A DNA stretch of 64,000 nucleotides, taken from an uncultured Lachnospiraceae bacterium. Lineage in GTDB: Bacteria > Bacillota > Clostridia > Lachnospirales > Lachnospiraceae. The translations under genes were made by a program, and so were the position numbers. The DNA is taken from positions 62,001-126,000 of the forward strand of contig CACZBW010000009.1 in assembly GCA_902779575.1 (NCBI GenBank), written 5' to 3'. The notes under the pieces are model-generated. The model was given only the letters and a program-made list of their open reading frames with translations, did not search any database and had not been told where the DNA came from. Each line of letters starts with the position of its first letter. Within the stretch, counting starts at the first letter, position 1. This document shows positions 1-9,073 of this stretch, piece by piece.

Positions 1-1
1 C

Positions 2-1057
2 GTGCGGCTGAAAAACAGGAGTTTTATCACAGTCTTTATTTCCTTATTCTTTGTCGGAGCCTACTATTTCTTTTATTTCAAGGCAAACGGCTTTATCAGG
101 GAGTTTCTCCTGAACGCGGTAAGTTACGGCGAGAAGATCAAAGGTGCGGCCCGCGGGCTCTATCTGTTCGGACGCATTGGAGAAGGAGACGGGCTTGCGG
201 CAGGGATTTTCACGGCCGGCGCGGGGATCCTTTTCCTCTTGGTCTGGCAGGTTATGTCCAGGACATTTCTGAGCATCGCGGCTGCCGGCGGGAAGACTGG
301 AAAGACACGCTACGTGGAAAAGCAGGTCCGGCAGAAATCCGTGTCCGGAGCCCTGCTTGCCAAGGAGTTTGCGCGTTTTACGTCCAGCGCCGGCTATATG
401 CTTAACTGCGGCCTGGCGATTATTCTCATTCCGGCAAGCGGCGTGCTGCTTCTGGTCATGGGGCGGGAGATTCTGCCGGTGCTTACGGAGGTCTTATCCG
501 GCCGGCCGGACAGTGTCGCTGTTCTGCTCTGCGCAATGCTCTGCCTGCTGGCTTCCATGAATGATATGGCGGCTCCGTCGGTCTCCCTGGAGGGGAAAAG
601 CATCTGGATTCCCCAGTCCCTGCCGGTCACTCCTAAAGCAGTGCTGCGGGCCAAGACAGCGATGCATCTGATTCTGACGGGAATCCCTGTGCTGTTCGCC
701 GCCATATGTGCTGCTGTCGTTGTCCCGGCTTCTGTGCCTGTCCGTCTGCTGCTTTGTCTGACCGCACTGGTTTATACGGCGTTTTCAGCCCTGTTCAATA
801 TGGTTCTCGGCGTCAGGATGCCGATCCTGAACTGGACGAATGAGACCGGTCCCATCAAGCAGAGCGGTGCGGTGGTCGCCGCCATGTTCGGCGGATGGGG
901 CTTCGGCATTGTGATGGGCGGACTGTACATGCTGATCGGTTACAGGATCGGCGCAGTTGTCTATCTGCTTCTGTGCATTCTTCTGTTCGGCGCGGCGGCG
1001 CTTGCCATGCTGCACTGGCTGGATACAAAAGGCGCTGAGGAATTTGCGGCTCTGTAA
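2..1057 (+). CDS. ABC-2-like multi-spanning membrane protein, 3' part only
   Basis: The gene enters from the left edge, so the amino terminus is missing; 351 residues remain. The protein is very hydrophobic, with segments near residues 10-25, 65-85, 135-155, 170-185, 220-240, 245-270, 290-315 and 320-340, and short basic loops (KTGKTRYVEKQVRQK near residue 100). The central stretch SLEGKSIWIPQSLPV is followed by further helices, as in large clostridial ABC exporter permeases of the ABC-2 type that recognise no soluble substrate. The partner ATPase would lie upstream, outside the window. A strong hairpin terminator follows 40 bases after the stop. The transporter reading rests on topology and general resemblance; the cargo is unknown. 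Confidence 0.55.
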   Translation: MRLKNRSFITVFISLFFVGAYYFFYFKANGFIREFLLNAVSYGEKIKGAARGLYLFGRIGEGDGLAAGIFTAGAGILFLLVWQVMSRTFLSIAAAGGKTGKTRYVEKQVRQKSVSGALLAKEFARFTSSAGYMLNCGLAIILIPASGVLLLVMGREILPVLTEVLSGRPDSVAVLLCAMLCLLASMNDMAAPSVSLEGKSIWIPQSLPVTPKAVLRAKTAMHLILTGIPVLFAAICAAVVVPASVPVRLLLCLTALVYTAFSALFNMVLGVRMPILNWTNETGPIKQSGAVVAAMFGGWGFGIVMGGLYMLIGYRIGAVVYLLLCILLFGAAALAMLHWLDTKGAEEFAAL

Positions 1058-1097
1058 TGAAGAGAGCTGCCGGAATGCCGCCGGAAAAAAGTTTATG

Positions 1098-1128
1098 ACC
1101 CTCCCGGTTCTGCTTCGGGAGGGTTTTT
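1098..1128 (+). terminator. Intrinsic terminator after the membrane protein gene
   Basis: A perfect 9-bp stem ACCCTCCCG/CGGGAGGGT with a 9-base loop is followed directly by a T run. It closes the transcription unit that enters from the left edge. Confidence 0.85.
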
Positions 1129-1275
1129 CAATGAAGCCGGAGAAGCGCGTTCTGCCTGCATGAAGAGATGCCTGCGGGGTTGCGAATGTTTGGAAAAAAT
1201 GGAAATGCCGGCCGGGAGGATTCGTGGAAATGAGTTCCTCTGTCCGTATGTTAGGATGTCGGGAAGAAAAAACAC

Positions 1276-1304
1276 CTGACAGACTTTTATGCAGAGAATT
1301 ATAC
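1276..1304 (+). promoter_or_regulatory. Candidate sigma-A promoter of the secreted protein gene
   Basis: A -35-like CTGACA (1276-1281) and a -10-like TTATAC (1299-1304) are 17 bp apart, about 40 bases ahead of the start codon at 1346. Each box deviates from consensus by one or two bases; no operator was seen. Confidence 0.45.
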
Positions 1305-1345
1305 GAAAAATCCGAATAAATGATGCGATTCAGGAGGTAAATAAA

Positions 1346-2383
1346 ATGAAGAAATTAGTCGGAGCGCTTCTTTGCGCAGCACTGGCAGCAGGTTCCTTCA
1401 CCGCGTTCGCCCAGGAAAATACCGAAGCGGAGAAGAAGGCTGCGGCAGCAGAGGAATTTTCTTTTGAGGAACTGGACGATCTGGTCTTTTATTACAGCAG
1501 CGGCGTGGGCGGATGGTTTGTTGAACTGAATGTCGCCCCGGACGGCTCCTTTAAAGGGAACTATCATGATTCCGAGATGGGAGAAAGCGCGGATGAGTAT
1601 CCGAACGGAACGGTCTACGGATGCCTCTTCCACGGACAGCTCGAAGCAGGCGGCATGCTGGATTCCGGCGCGGTTGAACTGAATGTGGCGAGCGTTGAGA
1701 TGGATGAAGGCCAGCTTGATGAAGTGATCGAGGACGGAATCCGTTATGTGACGGTCGCCCCGGCAGGCCTTAAAGCAGGAGAGAGCCTGGAGCTTTTCAG
1801 ACCCGGTTATCCGGTTGAGGAGCTTCCGGAGGGCTATCTGTTCTGGTCTCATCTGAATATGCTGGATGAGAAGCCGGAAGAGCTTCCTTTCTACGGGATC
1901 TATAACGCGGCTGAGGACAGCGGCTTTACGGGCGAGCAGAAATATACCGGGCTGGCAAATCCCTGGAGCGAGACGGACGAGAACGGCTTTATGCAGACCG
2001 TCGGTATTTCGCTGAATCTGCCGGAAGGCGCTGAAGACGTATCCTGGCGGGTACTGAAAGAGAATGGCCTGGGAGAACTGATCTTCACTCTGGACGGTCA
2101 GGAGTATACAGCCAGGGTCTGCTCCTCCGGCGTATGGGAGGATATTTCCGGTCTGTTATATAATCAGTGGGATTCGGAAGAAAGCTGCAAGGTCGATTAT
2201 TGTGAGGGTACGCTCAGGAGCGTGAAGGACGAGAGCATGGGATACACGGTCTGCAGCTGCCTCTGGTTCGACGTTGTACCCGGCTTCATGTACTCTGTGA
2301 CGGCTGAAGCGGAGGATCCTGCAGCGGCTGATGTTCTCGGAGTGGCGGAAGCTGTCTTTGTACCGGCACAGGGAGATTCATGA
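1346..2383 (+). CDS. Secreted protein of unknown function
   Basis: I place the start at 1346 rather than at the upstream in-frame ATG at 1289, because AGGAGG stands at 1332-1337 and the protein then begins with a classical signal peptide (MKKLVGALLCAALAAG, cleavage near AFA-QE). The mature part, about 320 residues, is acidic and rich in Glu, Asp and Gly. It contains aromatic/Gly stretches such as YYSSGVGGWF and GYLFWSHLNML, a pattern I associate with extracellular beta-rich proteins of Lachnospiraceae. No catalytic motif, lipobox or cell-wall anchor is evident, so it is probably released. It is monocistronic between two terminators. I do not recognise the family. Confidence 0.75.
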   Translation: MKKLVGALLCAALAAGSFTAFAQENTEAEKKAAAAEEFSFEELDDLVFYYSSGVGGWFVELNVAPDGSFKGNYHDSEMGESADEYPNGTVYGCLFHGQLEAGGMLDSGAVELNVASVEMDEGQLDEVIEDGIRYVTVAPAGLKAGESLELFRPGYPVEELPEGYLFWSHLNMLDEKPEELPFYGIYNAAEDSGFTGEQKYTGLANPWSETDENGFMQTVGISLNLPEGAEDVSWRVLKENGLGELIFTLDGQEYTARVCSSGVWEDISGLLYNQWDSEESCKVDYCEGTLRSVKDESMGYTVCSCLWFDVVPGFMYSVTAEAEDPAAADVLGVAEAVFVPAQGDS

Positions 2384-2442
2384 ACCCTGCCGGAGAAATC
2401 CGGACCGGCGCAGGAGAATATATTTAAGATGAGATTCCGTTG

Positions 2443-2474
2443 GGCGCAGCGAAGAATTATCGCTGCGCCTTTTT
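2443..2474. terminator. Terminator shared by two converging genes
   Basis: The 9-bp stem GGCGCAGCG/CGCTGCGCC is followed by TTTTT on the plus strand. Its loop contains the stop codon of the minus-strand dehydrogenase (2457-2459), so the hairpin overlaps that gene's 3' end. It ends the secreted-protein transcript; in the minus direction the trailing T tract is weaker. Confidence 0.75.
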
Positions 2475-3536
2475 CTCTATGATAAGCCGGATCAGGGCGT
2501 CGGCGCAGCCGGAGGTGGAGGCGCTGCCTTTAAGGTCCGGCGTCAGATGCCTGCCTTCTGACAGGAGCTGTTCCATGCAGCTGAGAATCCGGCTTTCCCA
2601 CTCCGGATAGCCGAAGAAATTCAGCATCTGGGCCGCGGTCCAGATACTTGCCAGCGGATTGGCGATCCCTTTTCCGGCAATATCGGGAGCGGATCCGTGG
2701 ATCGGCTCGAACATGGAAGGATATTTTCTTTCCGGATTCAGGTTTGCGCCGGCCGCGAGCCCGATTCCGCCGGCGATGGCGGCCCCGAGGTCGGTCAGGA
2801 TATCTCCGAAGAGGTTGGAGGTGACCACGACCTGGAAACGTCCGGGGTCTTTTACCATAAACATGGAGGCGGCGTCGACCAGACAGGACCCGGTCTTCAC
2901 TTCGGGATAATCTTTCCCGACTTCGGCAAATATCTGGTCCCAGAAGACCATGGAATAATTGAGGGCATTGGCCTTACTGATACTGGTAAGGGTCCGGCCC
3001 TCTTTTTTTGCCAGTTCATAGGCGTAGCGGATGACCCTCTCGCAGCCCTTCCGTGAAAATACCCCGTTCTGGATGACCACTTCCTCCGGCTGGTCTTTGT
3101 AGAGCCAGGCTCCGGTTCCGGAATATTCGCCTTCTGAATTCTCCCGGATAAAGGTCATGTTGATATCTTCCCGCTTCACGTCCTTCAGGGGGCATGGCGC
3201 GCCTTCGAGCAGGCGTACGGGGCGCAAATTGATATACTGGTCGAATCCGCGGCGGATCTTAAGGAGCAGTCCGCGCAGGGAGATATGGTCCGGAACGCCG
3301 GGAGCGCCAACCGCACCCAGAAGGATCGCGTCAAAGTCCTTCAGGATTTCAAGTCCGTTATCAGGCATCATCTTCCCGGTCTTAAGATAATAGCCGCAGC
3401 CCCAGGGAAAGTCCGTAAAGGAAAATGCAAATCTGCCGTCGATTTCAGCCGCTGTCTTCAGTACCTTCACTGCTTCCGCGATTACTTCGGGACCGACGCC
3501 GTCGCCTGCGATTACCGCAATCCTGTATGTCTTCAT
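2457..3536 (-). CDS. Tartrate/D-malate dehydrogenase-like enzyme of the isopropylmalate dehydrogenase family
   Basis: A 359-residue member of the NAD-dependent beta-decarboxylating dehydrogenases. Family landmarks are the N-terminal GDGVGPEV, the segment IRRGFDQYINLRPVRL, FIRENSEGEYSG and the C-terminal EPIHGSAPDIAGKGIANP. The WGCGYYLKTGKMMPDNG and VPDHISLRGLLL segments are closer, from memory, to tartrate/D-malate dehydrogenases than to LeuB, and no leu genes lie nearby. The expected reaction is NAD- and Mn-dependent oxidation, with or without decarboxylation, of D-malate or tartrate to pyruvate, oxaloacetate or related acids. The start at 3536 is chosen over an upstream in-frame ATG because GGGAGA precedes it and the family motif begins right after it. 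It stands alone, converging on the secreted protein gene. The exact substrate is uncertain. Confidence 0.8.
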   Translation of the reverse strand: MKTYRIAVIAGDGVGPEVIAEAVKVLKTAAEIDGRFAFSFTDFPWGCGYYLKTGKMMPDNGLEILKDFDAILLGAVGAPGVPDHISLRGLLLKIRRGFDQYINLRPVRLLEGAPCPLKDVKREDINMTFIRENSEGEYSGTGAWLYKDQPEEVVIQNGVFSRKGCERVIRYAYELAKKEGRTLTSISKANALNYSMVFWDQIFAEVGKDYPEVKTGSCLVDAASMFMVKDPGRFQVVVTSNLFGDILTDLGAAIAGGIGLAAGANLNPERKYPSMFEPIHGSAPDIAGKGIANPLASIWTAAQMLNFFGYPEWESRILSCMEQLLSEGRHLTPDLKGSASTSGCADALIRLIIEKKAQR

Positions 3537-3927
3537 GATCCTGTCTCCCTTCTGACCGGCTCCGGTTTCTCCGTTTTCCCCGCAGTACTGTTTCCGCAAA
3601 ACACGGTTTTTGTCCGGATCTGTTTTCTTCGTCCGGCAGCTTTCATATTTCCCGCCATGGATACAATTGTACGGTTCCGGGATCGATTTGTGAAGCGGAT
3701 TTTACTGACAGTCCCGGTTAACAGGTGAACACTTTGGATGGGCTTTATGCTTCTGCCTGCCAGGACTTGCGGGAACCTGTTTCCCCGCGGTTGCCTTGCT
3801 TTTTTTGCCGTGATAAAATCAAAATGGCTGTAAGCCCGGTCCTGCTTTATCTTTTTTCATCGCAGGATACCTGCGGCTGAATTCCTGAGAAGGATGCACT
3901 TGCGAAAGGAACGGCAGATATTCGGCT
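3537..3927. other. Intergenic region between divergent genes
   Basis: These 391 bases separate the minus-strand dehydrogenase from the plus-strand MATE gene. I see one promoter-like sequence for the MATE gene (listed separately) and the ribosome binding site of the dehydrogenase at its left edge. No RNA gene or credible small protein gene was recognised. Confidence 0.6.
3791..3819 (+). promoter_or_regulatory. Candidate promoter of the first MATE gene
   Basis: TTGCCT (3791-3796) and TAAAAT (3814-3819) are separated by 17 bp and lie about 110 bases upstream of the start at 3928. Confidence 0.4.
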
Positions 3928-5298
3928 ATGAAAGAGGACAGAAATCGATCAGGATCGATGGTTAAGGATCTCACGGAAGGAAATGTGGCAGGGCTTCTGC
4001 TCGCCTTTGCCATGCCGCTGTTTGTGGCCAATGCCCTTCAGGCGGTATATAACCTGGTGGACATGGTGGTCGTGGGCCAGGTTATAGGCGGTCCCGGCAT
4101 GTCCGCCGTCTCGATCGGCGGGGATATTCTGCATATTCTTACCTTTCTTGCCATGGGTTTTTCCGCGGCAGGGCAGGTGCTGATTTCCCAGTTTGTGGGA
4201 GCCGGCGAGATGGATAAGGTGAGAAAGATGATCGGTACCATGTTCACTCTTCTGCTGGGAATCGCCCTGTTTCTCTCTGTCGTCTGCTATTTCATCCGCT
4301 TTTCCATTCTGGATATCCTTAATACGCCCGTGGAATCATATCGGTTCACCATGGACTATACGGTGACCTGCATCGTGGGACTGGTTTTCATTTACGGCTA
4401 CAATATTGTATCCGCCATTCTGCGAGGAATGGGGGATTCCAGGAGGCCTTTCTATTTCATTGCGATCGCCGCCATTCTGAATATGGTGCTGGATGTTTTC
4501 TTTGTCGGATTCCTGGGCCTTGAGGTGTTCGGGGCTGCCCTTGCCACGGTCATCGGGCAGGCGGTCAGCTTTATCGTTTCTCTTATTTATCTTTACCGGC
4601 GGAAGGAAGCTTTTGGGTTTGATTTTAAGCTGTCCAGTTTCCGGATTGACCGAACCATGATCGGCCCCCTGCTGAGCCTGGGCATCCCGATGGCCATTCA
4701 GTCCGCGGCCATAAGCATTTCAAAGATTGTGCTGACGGCCTGGATCAATGCGGAGGGAGTGATCTTTTCAGCTCTTTCCGGTATTTACAATAAGACCGGC
4801 ATGATGATGGGAATTGTGTCCAATTCTTTTACGACGGCCGGCAGTTCCATGGTCGGCCAGAATATCGGGGCCGGGAAATACGACAGGGTTCCGAAGATCC
4901 TCAGGGTTGTGATCGCGATCGGGCTGTCTATCGCCGCGGCGGCGTCTCTGCTGGTCCTGCTTTTCCCGGAACTTCTGTGTGAGATGTTCACAAGCGACAG
5001 GGAGGTTCTGGCAAAGGCATCGCTCCTGACCTTTCCGATTATACTGAATTTTTTTGGTGCCGCGACGCGGTCCGGGGCGTTTTCGATCATCAATGGCTCA
5101 GGCAATTCAAAAATGAATCTTCTGATCGCCCTGATCGACGGGATGATTTCCAGAGTAGGACTTGCCGCTCTGTTCGGATTTGCCCTGCATATGGGCTGCA
5201 AGGGCTTCTGGTACGGGGACGCCCTGGCCGGCTTTATGCCGATGGTGATCGGCGGTCTGTTTTACTTGTCCGGCAAATGGAAAACGAAGAGAAACTGA
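3928..5298 (+). CDS. MATE-family efflux transporter
   Basis: A 456-residue integral membrane protein with about 12 hydrophobic segments, the normal size and topology for MATE (MOP superfamily) sodium- or proton-driven multidrug antiporters. Typical features are the opening PLFVANALQAVYNLVDMVVVGQ, the loop ILRGMGDSRRPF after helix 4 and the mirrored second half (GIPMAIQSAAISISKIVL). The start at 3928 is tentative: its upstream AAAGGA lies far away, and ATG 3958 is an alternative that would remove ten residues. It is followed after 91 bases by fumarase, with no terminator seen between, so they may be co-transcribed. The substrate cannot be read from the sequence. Confidence 0.85.
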   Translation: MKEDRNRSGSMVKDLTEGNVAGLLLAFAMPLFVANALQAVYNLVDMVVVGQVIGGPGMSAVSIGGDILHILTFLAMGFSAAGQVLISQFVGAGEMDKVRKMIGTMFTLLLGIALFLSVVCYFIRFSILDILNTPVESYRFTMDYTVTCIVGLVFIYGYNIVSAILRGMGDSRRPFYFIAIAAILNMVLDVFFVGFLGLEVFGAALATVIGQAVSFIVSLIYLYRRKEAFGFDFKLSSFRIDRTMIGPLLSLGIPMAIQSAAISISKIVLTAWINAEGVIFSALSGIYNKTGMMMGIVSNSFTTAGSSMVGQNIGAGKYDRVPKILRVVIAIGLSIAAAASLLVLLFPELLCEMFTSDREVLAKASLLTFPIILNFFGAATRSGAFSIINGSGNSKMNLLIALIDGMISRVGLAALFGFALHMGCKGFWYGDALAGFMPMVIGGLFYLSGKWKTKRN

Positions 5299-5389
5299 CG
5301 ATGCAGCGTTTTTGCGGAAGAAGGGAAACCGGATGTGGACGACAGGGGAAAGACGGCGGCTGCGTCTGGCTTAAGGATGGAGGAAAAGG

Positions 5390-6787
5390 ATGGAGGAAAA
5401 GAGAGAGTTTCGGACAGAACATGATTCCATGGGGGAGGTAAAAGTTCCGGCGGACCGCTACTGGGCGGCGCAGACGCAGCGCAGTCATGAGAATTTTCCG
5501 ATCGGCGCCGGCATAGAGACGATGCCCGCGGAGATTATTCAGGCCTTCGGGGTTCTGAAGAAAGCGGCGGCTTCTGTGAACCGTGTCCTGAAGGGCGAGA
5601 AGATGACGGAAGAGAAGTATGCCGCGATTGCCCGGGCGGCCGACGAAGTCCGTTCAGGAGCCCTCATGGATCATTTTCCGCTGGTTGTCTGGCAGACCGG
5701 CAGCGGGACCCAGAGCAATATGAACGCCAATGAAGTCATTGCGAACCGGGCCAACGAGATCGCCGGGAAAAAACTCTGCCATCCCAATGATGACGTCAAT
5801 ATGAGCCAGTCCTCCAACGATACCTTTCCTGCTGCCCTCCATATCGCCGCGGTCTGTGCCCTGGAGGACAGGCTGCTGCCTGCTGTCCGGCATCTGACTG
5901 AGGTATTCAGGAAACTTGAGGAAGACAACAGGGGAATCGTCAAGAGCGGGCGCACGCATCTGCAGGACGCGGTGCCGATCTCCTTTTCCCAGGAAATCAG
6001 CGGCTGGAGAACTTCTCTGGAGCAGGACGTCAGGATGATCCGGCTCGCCCTGGATCCGCTTCGCGAACTGGCCCTGGGCGGGACGGCCGTTGGAACAGGG
6101 CTCAACGCGCCGGAAGGATTTGCGGAGAAGGCAGCGGAAGAGATTTCTGCCCTGACCGGGAAGCGTTTTGTGACTGCGCCGAATAAATTCCACGCGCTCA
6201 GCTCAAAGGATGAGCTGGTCTTTGCTCACGGCGCGGTGAAAGCTCTGGCGGCGGATCTGTTGAAGATTGCCAACGACGTGCGCTGGCTTGCTTCCGGACC
6301 GCGCTGCGGACTGGGAGAGATCCGGATCCCGGAAAATGAGCCCGGAAGTTCTATCATGCCCGGCAAGGTCAACCCGACCCAGTGCGAGCAGGTGACCATG
6401 GTTGCGGTCCAGGTATTCGGCAACGACGCGGCGATCGGCTTTGCCGCTTCCCAGGGCAATTTTGAACTGAATGTATTTATGCCGGTCATCGCCTATAATT
6501 TCCTTCAGTCCGTCCGCCTGCTCTCGGAATCCATCCTTTCCTTCGCGGACCGCTGCTGCTGCGGGATTGCGGCGGACCAGGAGAAGATGCGGGAGAATCT
6601 GAACCGTTCGCTTATGCTTGTAACCGCCCTGAATCCTTATATCGGCTATGAGAACGCTGCAAAAACCGCAAAGCTTGCCTTCCGGGAGAATCTTTCCCTG
6701 AAAGAAGCCTGCGTGAAGCTCGGCTTCCTGACTCAGGAGCGCTTTGACGAGGTTTTCCATCCGGAGAAAATGACCGGAGAATCGTGA
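5390..6787 (+). CDS. fumC: Class II fumarate hydratase
   Basis: A 465-residue cytosolic tetrameric enzyme that reversibly hydrates fumarate to L-malate. The fumarase/aspartase signature GSSIMPGKVNP begins at residue 319 and carries the catalytic serine loop; other marks are the N-terminal DSMGEVKVPADRYWAAQTQRS, SGTQSNMNANEVIANRA and the SQSSNDTFP region, and SGRTHLQDAVPISF. Length and motifs fit FumC rather than aspartase, which differs in the SSNDxxPT segment, though substrate was not separately tested here. GGAGG at 5379-5383 is well placed for the start at 5390. In an anaerobe it would work in a branched, often reductive, C4 pathway; the dehydrogenase at 2457 could share a malate-related pool, which is inference. 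Confidence 0.92.
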   Translation: MEEKREFRTEHDSMGEVKVPADRYWAAQTQRSHENFPIGAGIETMPAEIIQAFGVLKKAAASVNRVLKGEKMTEEKYAAIARAADEVRSGALMDHFPLVVWQTGSGTQSNMNANEVIANRANEIAGKKLCHPNDDVNMSQSSNDTFPAALHIAAVCALEDRLLPAVRHLTEVFRKLEEDNRGIVKSGRTHLQDAVPISFSQEISGWRTSLEQDVRMIRLALDPLRELALGGTAVGTGLNAPEGFAEKAAEEISALTGKRFVTAPNKFHALSSKDELVFAHGAVKALAADLLKIANDVRWLASGPRCGLGEIRIPENEPGSSIMPGKVNPTQCEQVTMVAVQVFGNDAAIGFAASQGNFELNVFMPVIAYNFLQSVRLLSESILSFADRCCCGIAADQEKMRENLNRSLMLVTALNPYIGYENAAKTAKLAFRENLSLKEACVKLGFLTQERFDEVFHPEKMTGES

Positions 6788-6912
6788 AGGGCAAGATCGG
6801 GAAGCTGCAGAGAAAAGACTTTGAGGAAAAAGAAGCATCAGCGGCATTTGCTTTTTTGAGAATGCTGTGCTATTTTAGAAAAAAGAAAAGAATAAATTCA
6901 GCCGGCTTAACG

Positions 6913-6957
6913 CGTGAAATCAGAGGAGTGCTGTCCTCGGATTTCACGTTTTTTTTT
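6913..6957 (+). terminator. Strong intrinsic terminator, possibly a leader attenuator
   Basis: CGTGAAATC (6913-6921) pairs with GATTTCACG (6940-6948), extended inward by GAGGA/TCCTC across one A-G mismatch, with a 6-base loop. Nine T residues follow directly. It lies 125 bases after the fumC stop and 37 bases before the second MATE start, so it could simply end the fumC transcript or act as the expression platform of a leader RNA for the MATE gene. Confidence 0.85.
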
Positions 6958-6993
6958 ATGCGCGGCGCTTTCAGCAGGAGGGTATCTACGAAA

Positions 6994-8337
6994 ATGGACA
7001 AAAAAAACAAGATGGAAACTATGCCGATGGGAAGACTGATTCTGAGTATGTCTCTTCCCATGATGGTATCGCTGCTGGTGCAGTCCCTTTATAACATCGT
7101 GGACAGCATCTTTGTCGCCCGGCTGAGCGAGCAGGCCCTGACGGCGGCTTCCCTGGCATTTCCCGTGCAGATGCTGATGATCGCGGTCGGCGTCGGCACG
7201 GCTGTCGGCGTCAACGCTCTGCTTTCGCAGACCCTGGGGAGAAAGGATTATGAGGAGGCTTCCCGGGTGGCCATGACCGGACTCTTTCTGTCAGTGATCA
7301 GCGCAGCTGTTTTTACGGCAGCGGGACTGGCCGGAGCAAGGTCAATCGCACGGTCTTTCACGGAGGATGCGCAGATCGGGCAGCAGTGCGGGGAGTATCT
7401 GTTTATCTGCATGGTATTCTGCCTTGGCAATCTGGTCTGCATGGTTTTCCAGAGGCTGCTGCAGGCGGCAGGCAGGGCTGTGCTGAGTATGATGATCCTG
7501 ATTTCAGGCGCTGTCACAAACCTGATTCTTGACCCGGTCATGATCTTCGGCCTGCTTGGATGCCCCGCCATGGGAATCCGGGGGGCGGCGTACGCTACTG
7601 TCATCGGCCAGTGGGTCAGTATGTTTGTAGGCCTGTACCTGAATCTGAATAAGAACCCGGATGTCCGTCTGGGGCTGAAAGGATTTTTCCTGAGCGGGAA
7701 GCTGATCATGGGAATCTACAGGGTTGGTCTTCCGACAATTATCATGCAGGCGATGAACAGTATGATGGTTACGGCTTTCAACGCGATCCTCCTGCCCTTC
7801 TCATCCACTGCGGTCGCATTCTTCGGCGTCTATTACAAGCTCCAGAATTTCCTCTTCATGCCGATGAACGGACTCGGGCAGGCAGCGATTCCGATTGTGG
7901 GTTTTAATTACGGAGCCGGCCATACAGACCGGATATTGGAGGCTTCGAAAATTACCTATGCGGCTGCGGCTGCAATCGCTGCTGTTGGAACCGTTGTCTT
8001 TCAGCTCTTTGGAAGAAATCTGCTCGGGATTTTTTCTGCCGGGGAGGCCATGCTTAAGATCGGAGTTCCGGCATTGCGTATTATTTCACTGACCTTTGTA
8101 TTTGCGTCTGTGACCATGATAACCGGCTATATTGCCTCCGGCCTCGGCGACGGGATGACAAATATGACCGGCTCTATCCTGCGTCAGTTTATGCCCCTGA
8201 TCCCCTGCGCGTATCTTCTCGCGAAGACCGGCGGAATCGGACCGGTCTGGTATGCCGTCTGGATTTCGGAAACGACCGCCCTGATTTTCTCGGTCTTCCG
8301 GATCTTTCGCCTCAGAAAGACCAGGTTGAAGCTGTGA
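6994..8337 (+). CDS. MATE-family efflux transporter (second copy)
   Basis: With the start at 6994 the protein has 447 residues and about 12 membrane segments. I reject the longer reading from 6784 because it runs through the terminator hairpin, while AGGAGGG at 6976-6982 precedes ATG 6994 and the protein then starts in the family's usual way (KMETMPMGRLILSMSLPMMVSLL). SLYNIVDSIFVARLSEQALTAAS is the typical first-helix motif. It is only distantly similar to the MATE protein at 3928, so this is not a recent duplication. Substrate unknown. Confidence 0.88.
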   Translation: MDKKNKMETMPMGRLILSMSLPMMVSLLVQSLYNIVDSIFVARLSEQALTAASLAFPVQMLMIAVGVGTAVGVNALLSQTLGRKDYEEASRVAMTGLFLSVISAAVFTAAGLAGARSIARSFTEDAQIGQQCGEYLFICMVFCLGNLVCMVFQRLLQAAGRAVLSMMILISGAVTNLILDPVMIFGLLGCPAMGIRGAAYATVIGQWVSMFVGLYLNLNKNPDVRLGLKGFFLSGKLIMGIYRVGLPTIIMQAMNSMMVTAFNAILLPFSSTAVAFFGVYYKLQNFLFMPMNGLGQAAIPIVGFNYGAGHTDRILEASKITYAAAAAIAAVGTVVFQLFGRNLLGIFSAGEAMLKIGVPALRIISLTFVFASVTMITGYIASGLGDGMTNMTGSILRQFMPLIPCAYLLAKTGGIGPVWYAVWISETTALIFSVFRIFRLRKTRLKL

Positions 8338-8380
8338 GAGGCTTCTGTTAAGGGATAACGGTAGACGGCTGTCCGTAAAC

Positions 8381-8389
8381 TGCTATAAT
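8381..8389 (+). promoter_or_regulatory. Extended -10 promoter element before the cyclase gene
   Basis: TGCTATAAT is a perfect extended -10 element (TG-N-TATAAT), 77 bases before the start at 8467. No good -35 box is present at 17-18 bp, as is common for extended -10 promoters. Confidence 0.5.
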
Positions 8390-8466
8390 GGCATCAGAGA
8401 AGGCCACAGCTGCGGGTTCGGGGCTATGACCACAGATTACTGCGAAATCCAGGGAGGGAAAATGTC

Positions 8467-9048
8467 ATGATTATCGATATTTCGCAGGAAGTTTTTTCCT
8501 GCCGTGTGTATCCCGGTGATCCCGCGCCGGAACGGCGTGTGCTGTCCACCATAGAGGAGAGCGGAATCTGCAATCTGACGGCTCTGTCCATGTGCGCGCA
8601 CAATGGAACCCATGTGGATGCCCCTTCCCATTTCATCCGGGGAGGGAAGACCATCGACCGGATTCCCCTGGATGTTTTTACCGGTCCCTGCTGGGTAGCC
8701 AGGCATGAGGGAGAAGTCAGCGGAGCAGATGCCGCCGCCATTCTGGAAAAAGCAAAAGCGGAACAGGCGGACAGGAGGATCCTGATCGCCGGAAAAGCGA
8801 CGGTTACCGGGGAAGCCGCACAGGTTTTTGCGGATTATGAAGTTATGCTGCTGGGAAATGAAAGCCAGACAGTCGGTCCGGAGGATGCCCCCATGCAGGT
8901 TCATCTGATCCTGCTCGGCGCGGACTGCGTCCTGCTGGAGGGCGTCGTACTTGACGGAGTGGAGGAAGGCGTTTACTGTCTCCACGCTGCGCCGCTGAAC
9001 CTGGGCGGCAGTGATGGAGCGCCGTGCCGCGCGTATCTGACGCGATAA
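8467..9048 (+). CDS. Cyclase-family (kynurenine formamidase-like) metal hydrolase
   Basis: 193 residues, the normal length for the cyclase superfamily. The diagnostic motif HNGTHVDAPSH spans residues 45-55; His45, His49 and Asp51 would bind metal, with His55 also conserved. DCVLLEGVVLDGVEEGVYCLHAAPLNLGGSDGAPCRAYL is the usual carboxy-terminal pattern, read here in separate parts. Members hydrolyse N-formylkynurenine, isatin or related cyclic amides, and many clostridial members are uncharacterised. GGAGGG lies about ten bases upstream of the ATG. It is followed after 25 bases by a small gene and probably forms a short operon with it. The substrate is not deducible. Confidence 0.8.
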   Translation: MIIDISQEVFSCRVYPGDPAPERRVLSTIEESGICNLTALSMCAHNGTHVDAPSHFIRGGKTIDRIPLDVFTGPCWVARHEGEVSGADAAAILEKAKAEQADRRILIAGKATVTGEAAQVFADYEVMLLGNESQTVGPEDAPMQVHLILLGADCVLLEGVVLDGVEEGVYCLHAAPLNLGGSDGAPCRAYLTR

Positions 9049-9073
9049 AGATATAGCTGAGGAGGATGGGATT

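Noticed and set aside
6784-6993. N-terminal extension of the second MATE protein by 70 residues
   Set aside because: It would translate through a terminator hairpin and its T run; a good ribosome binding site stands before ATG 6994.
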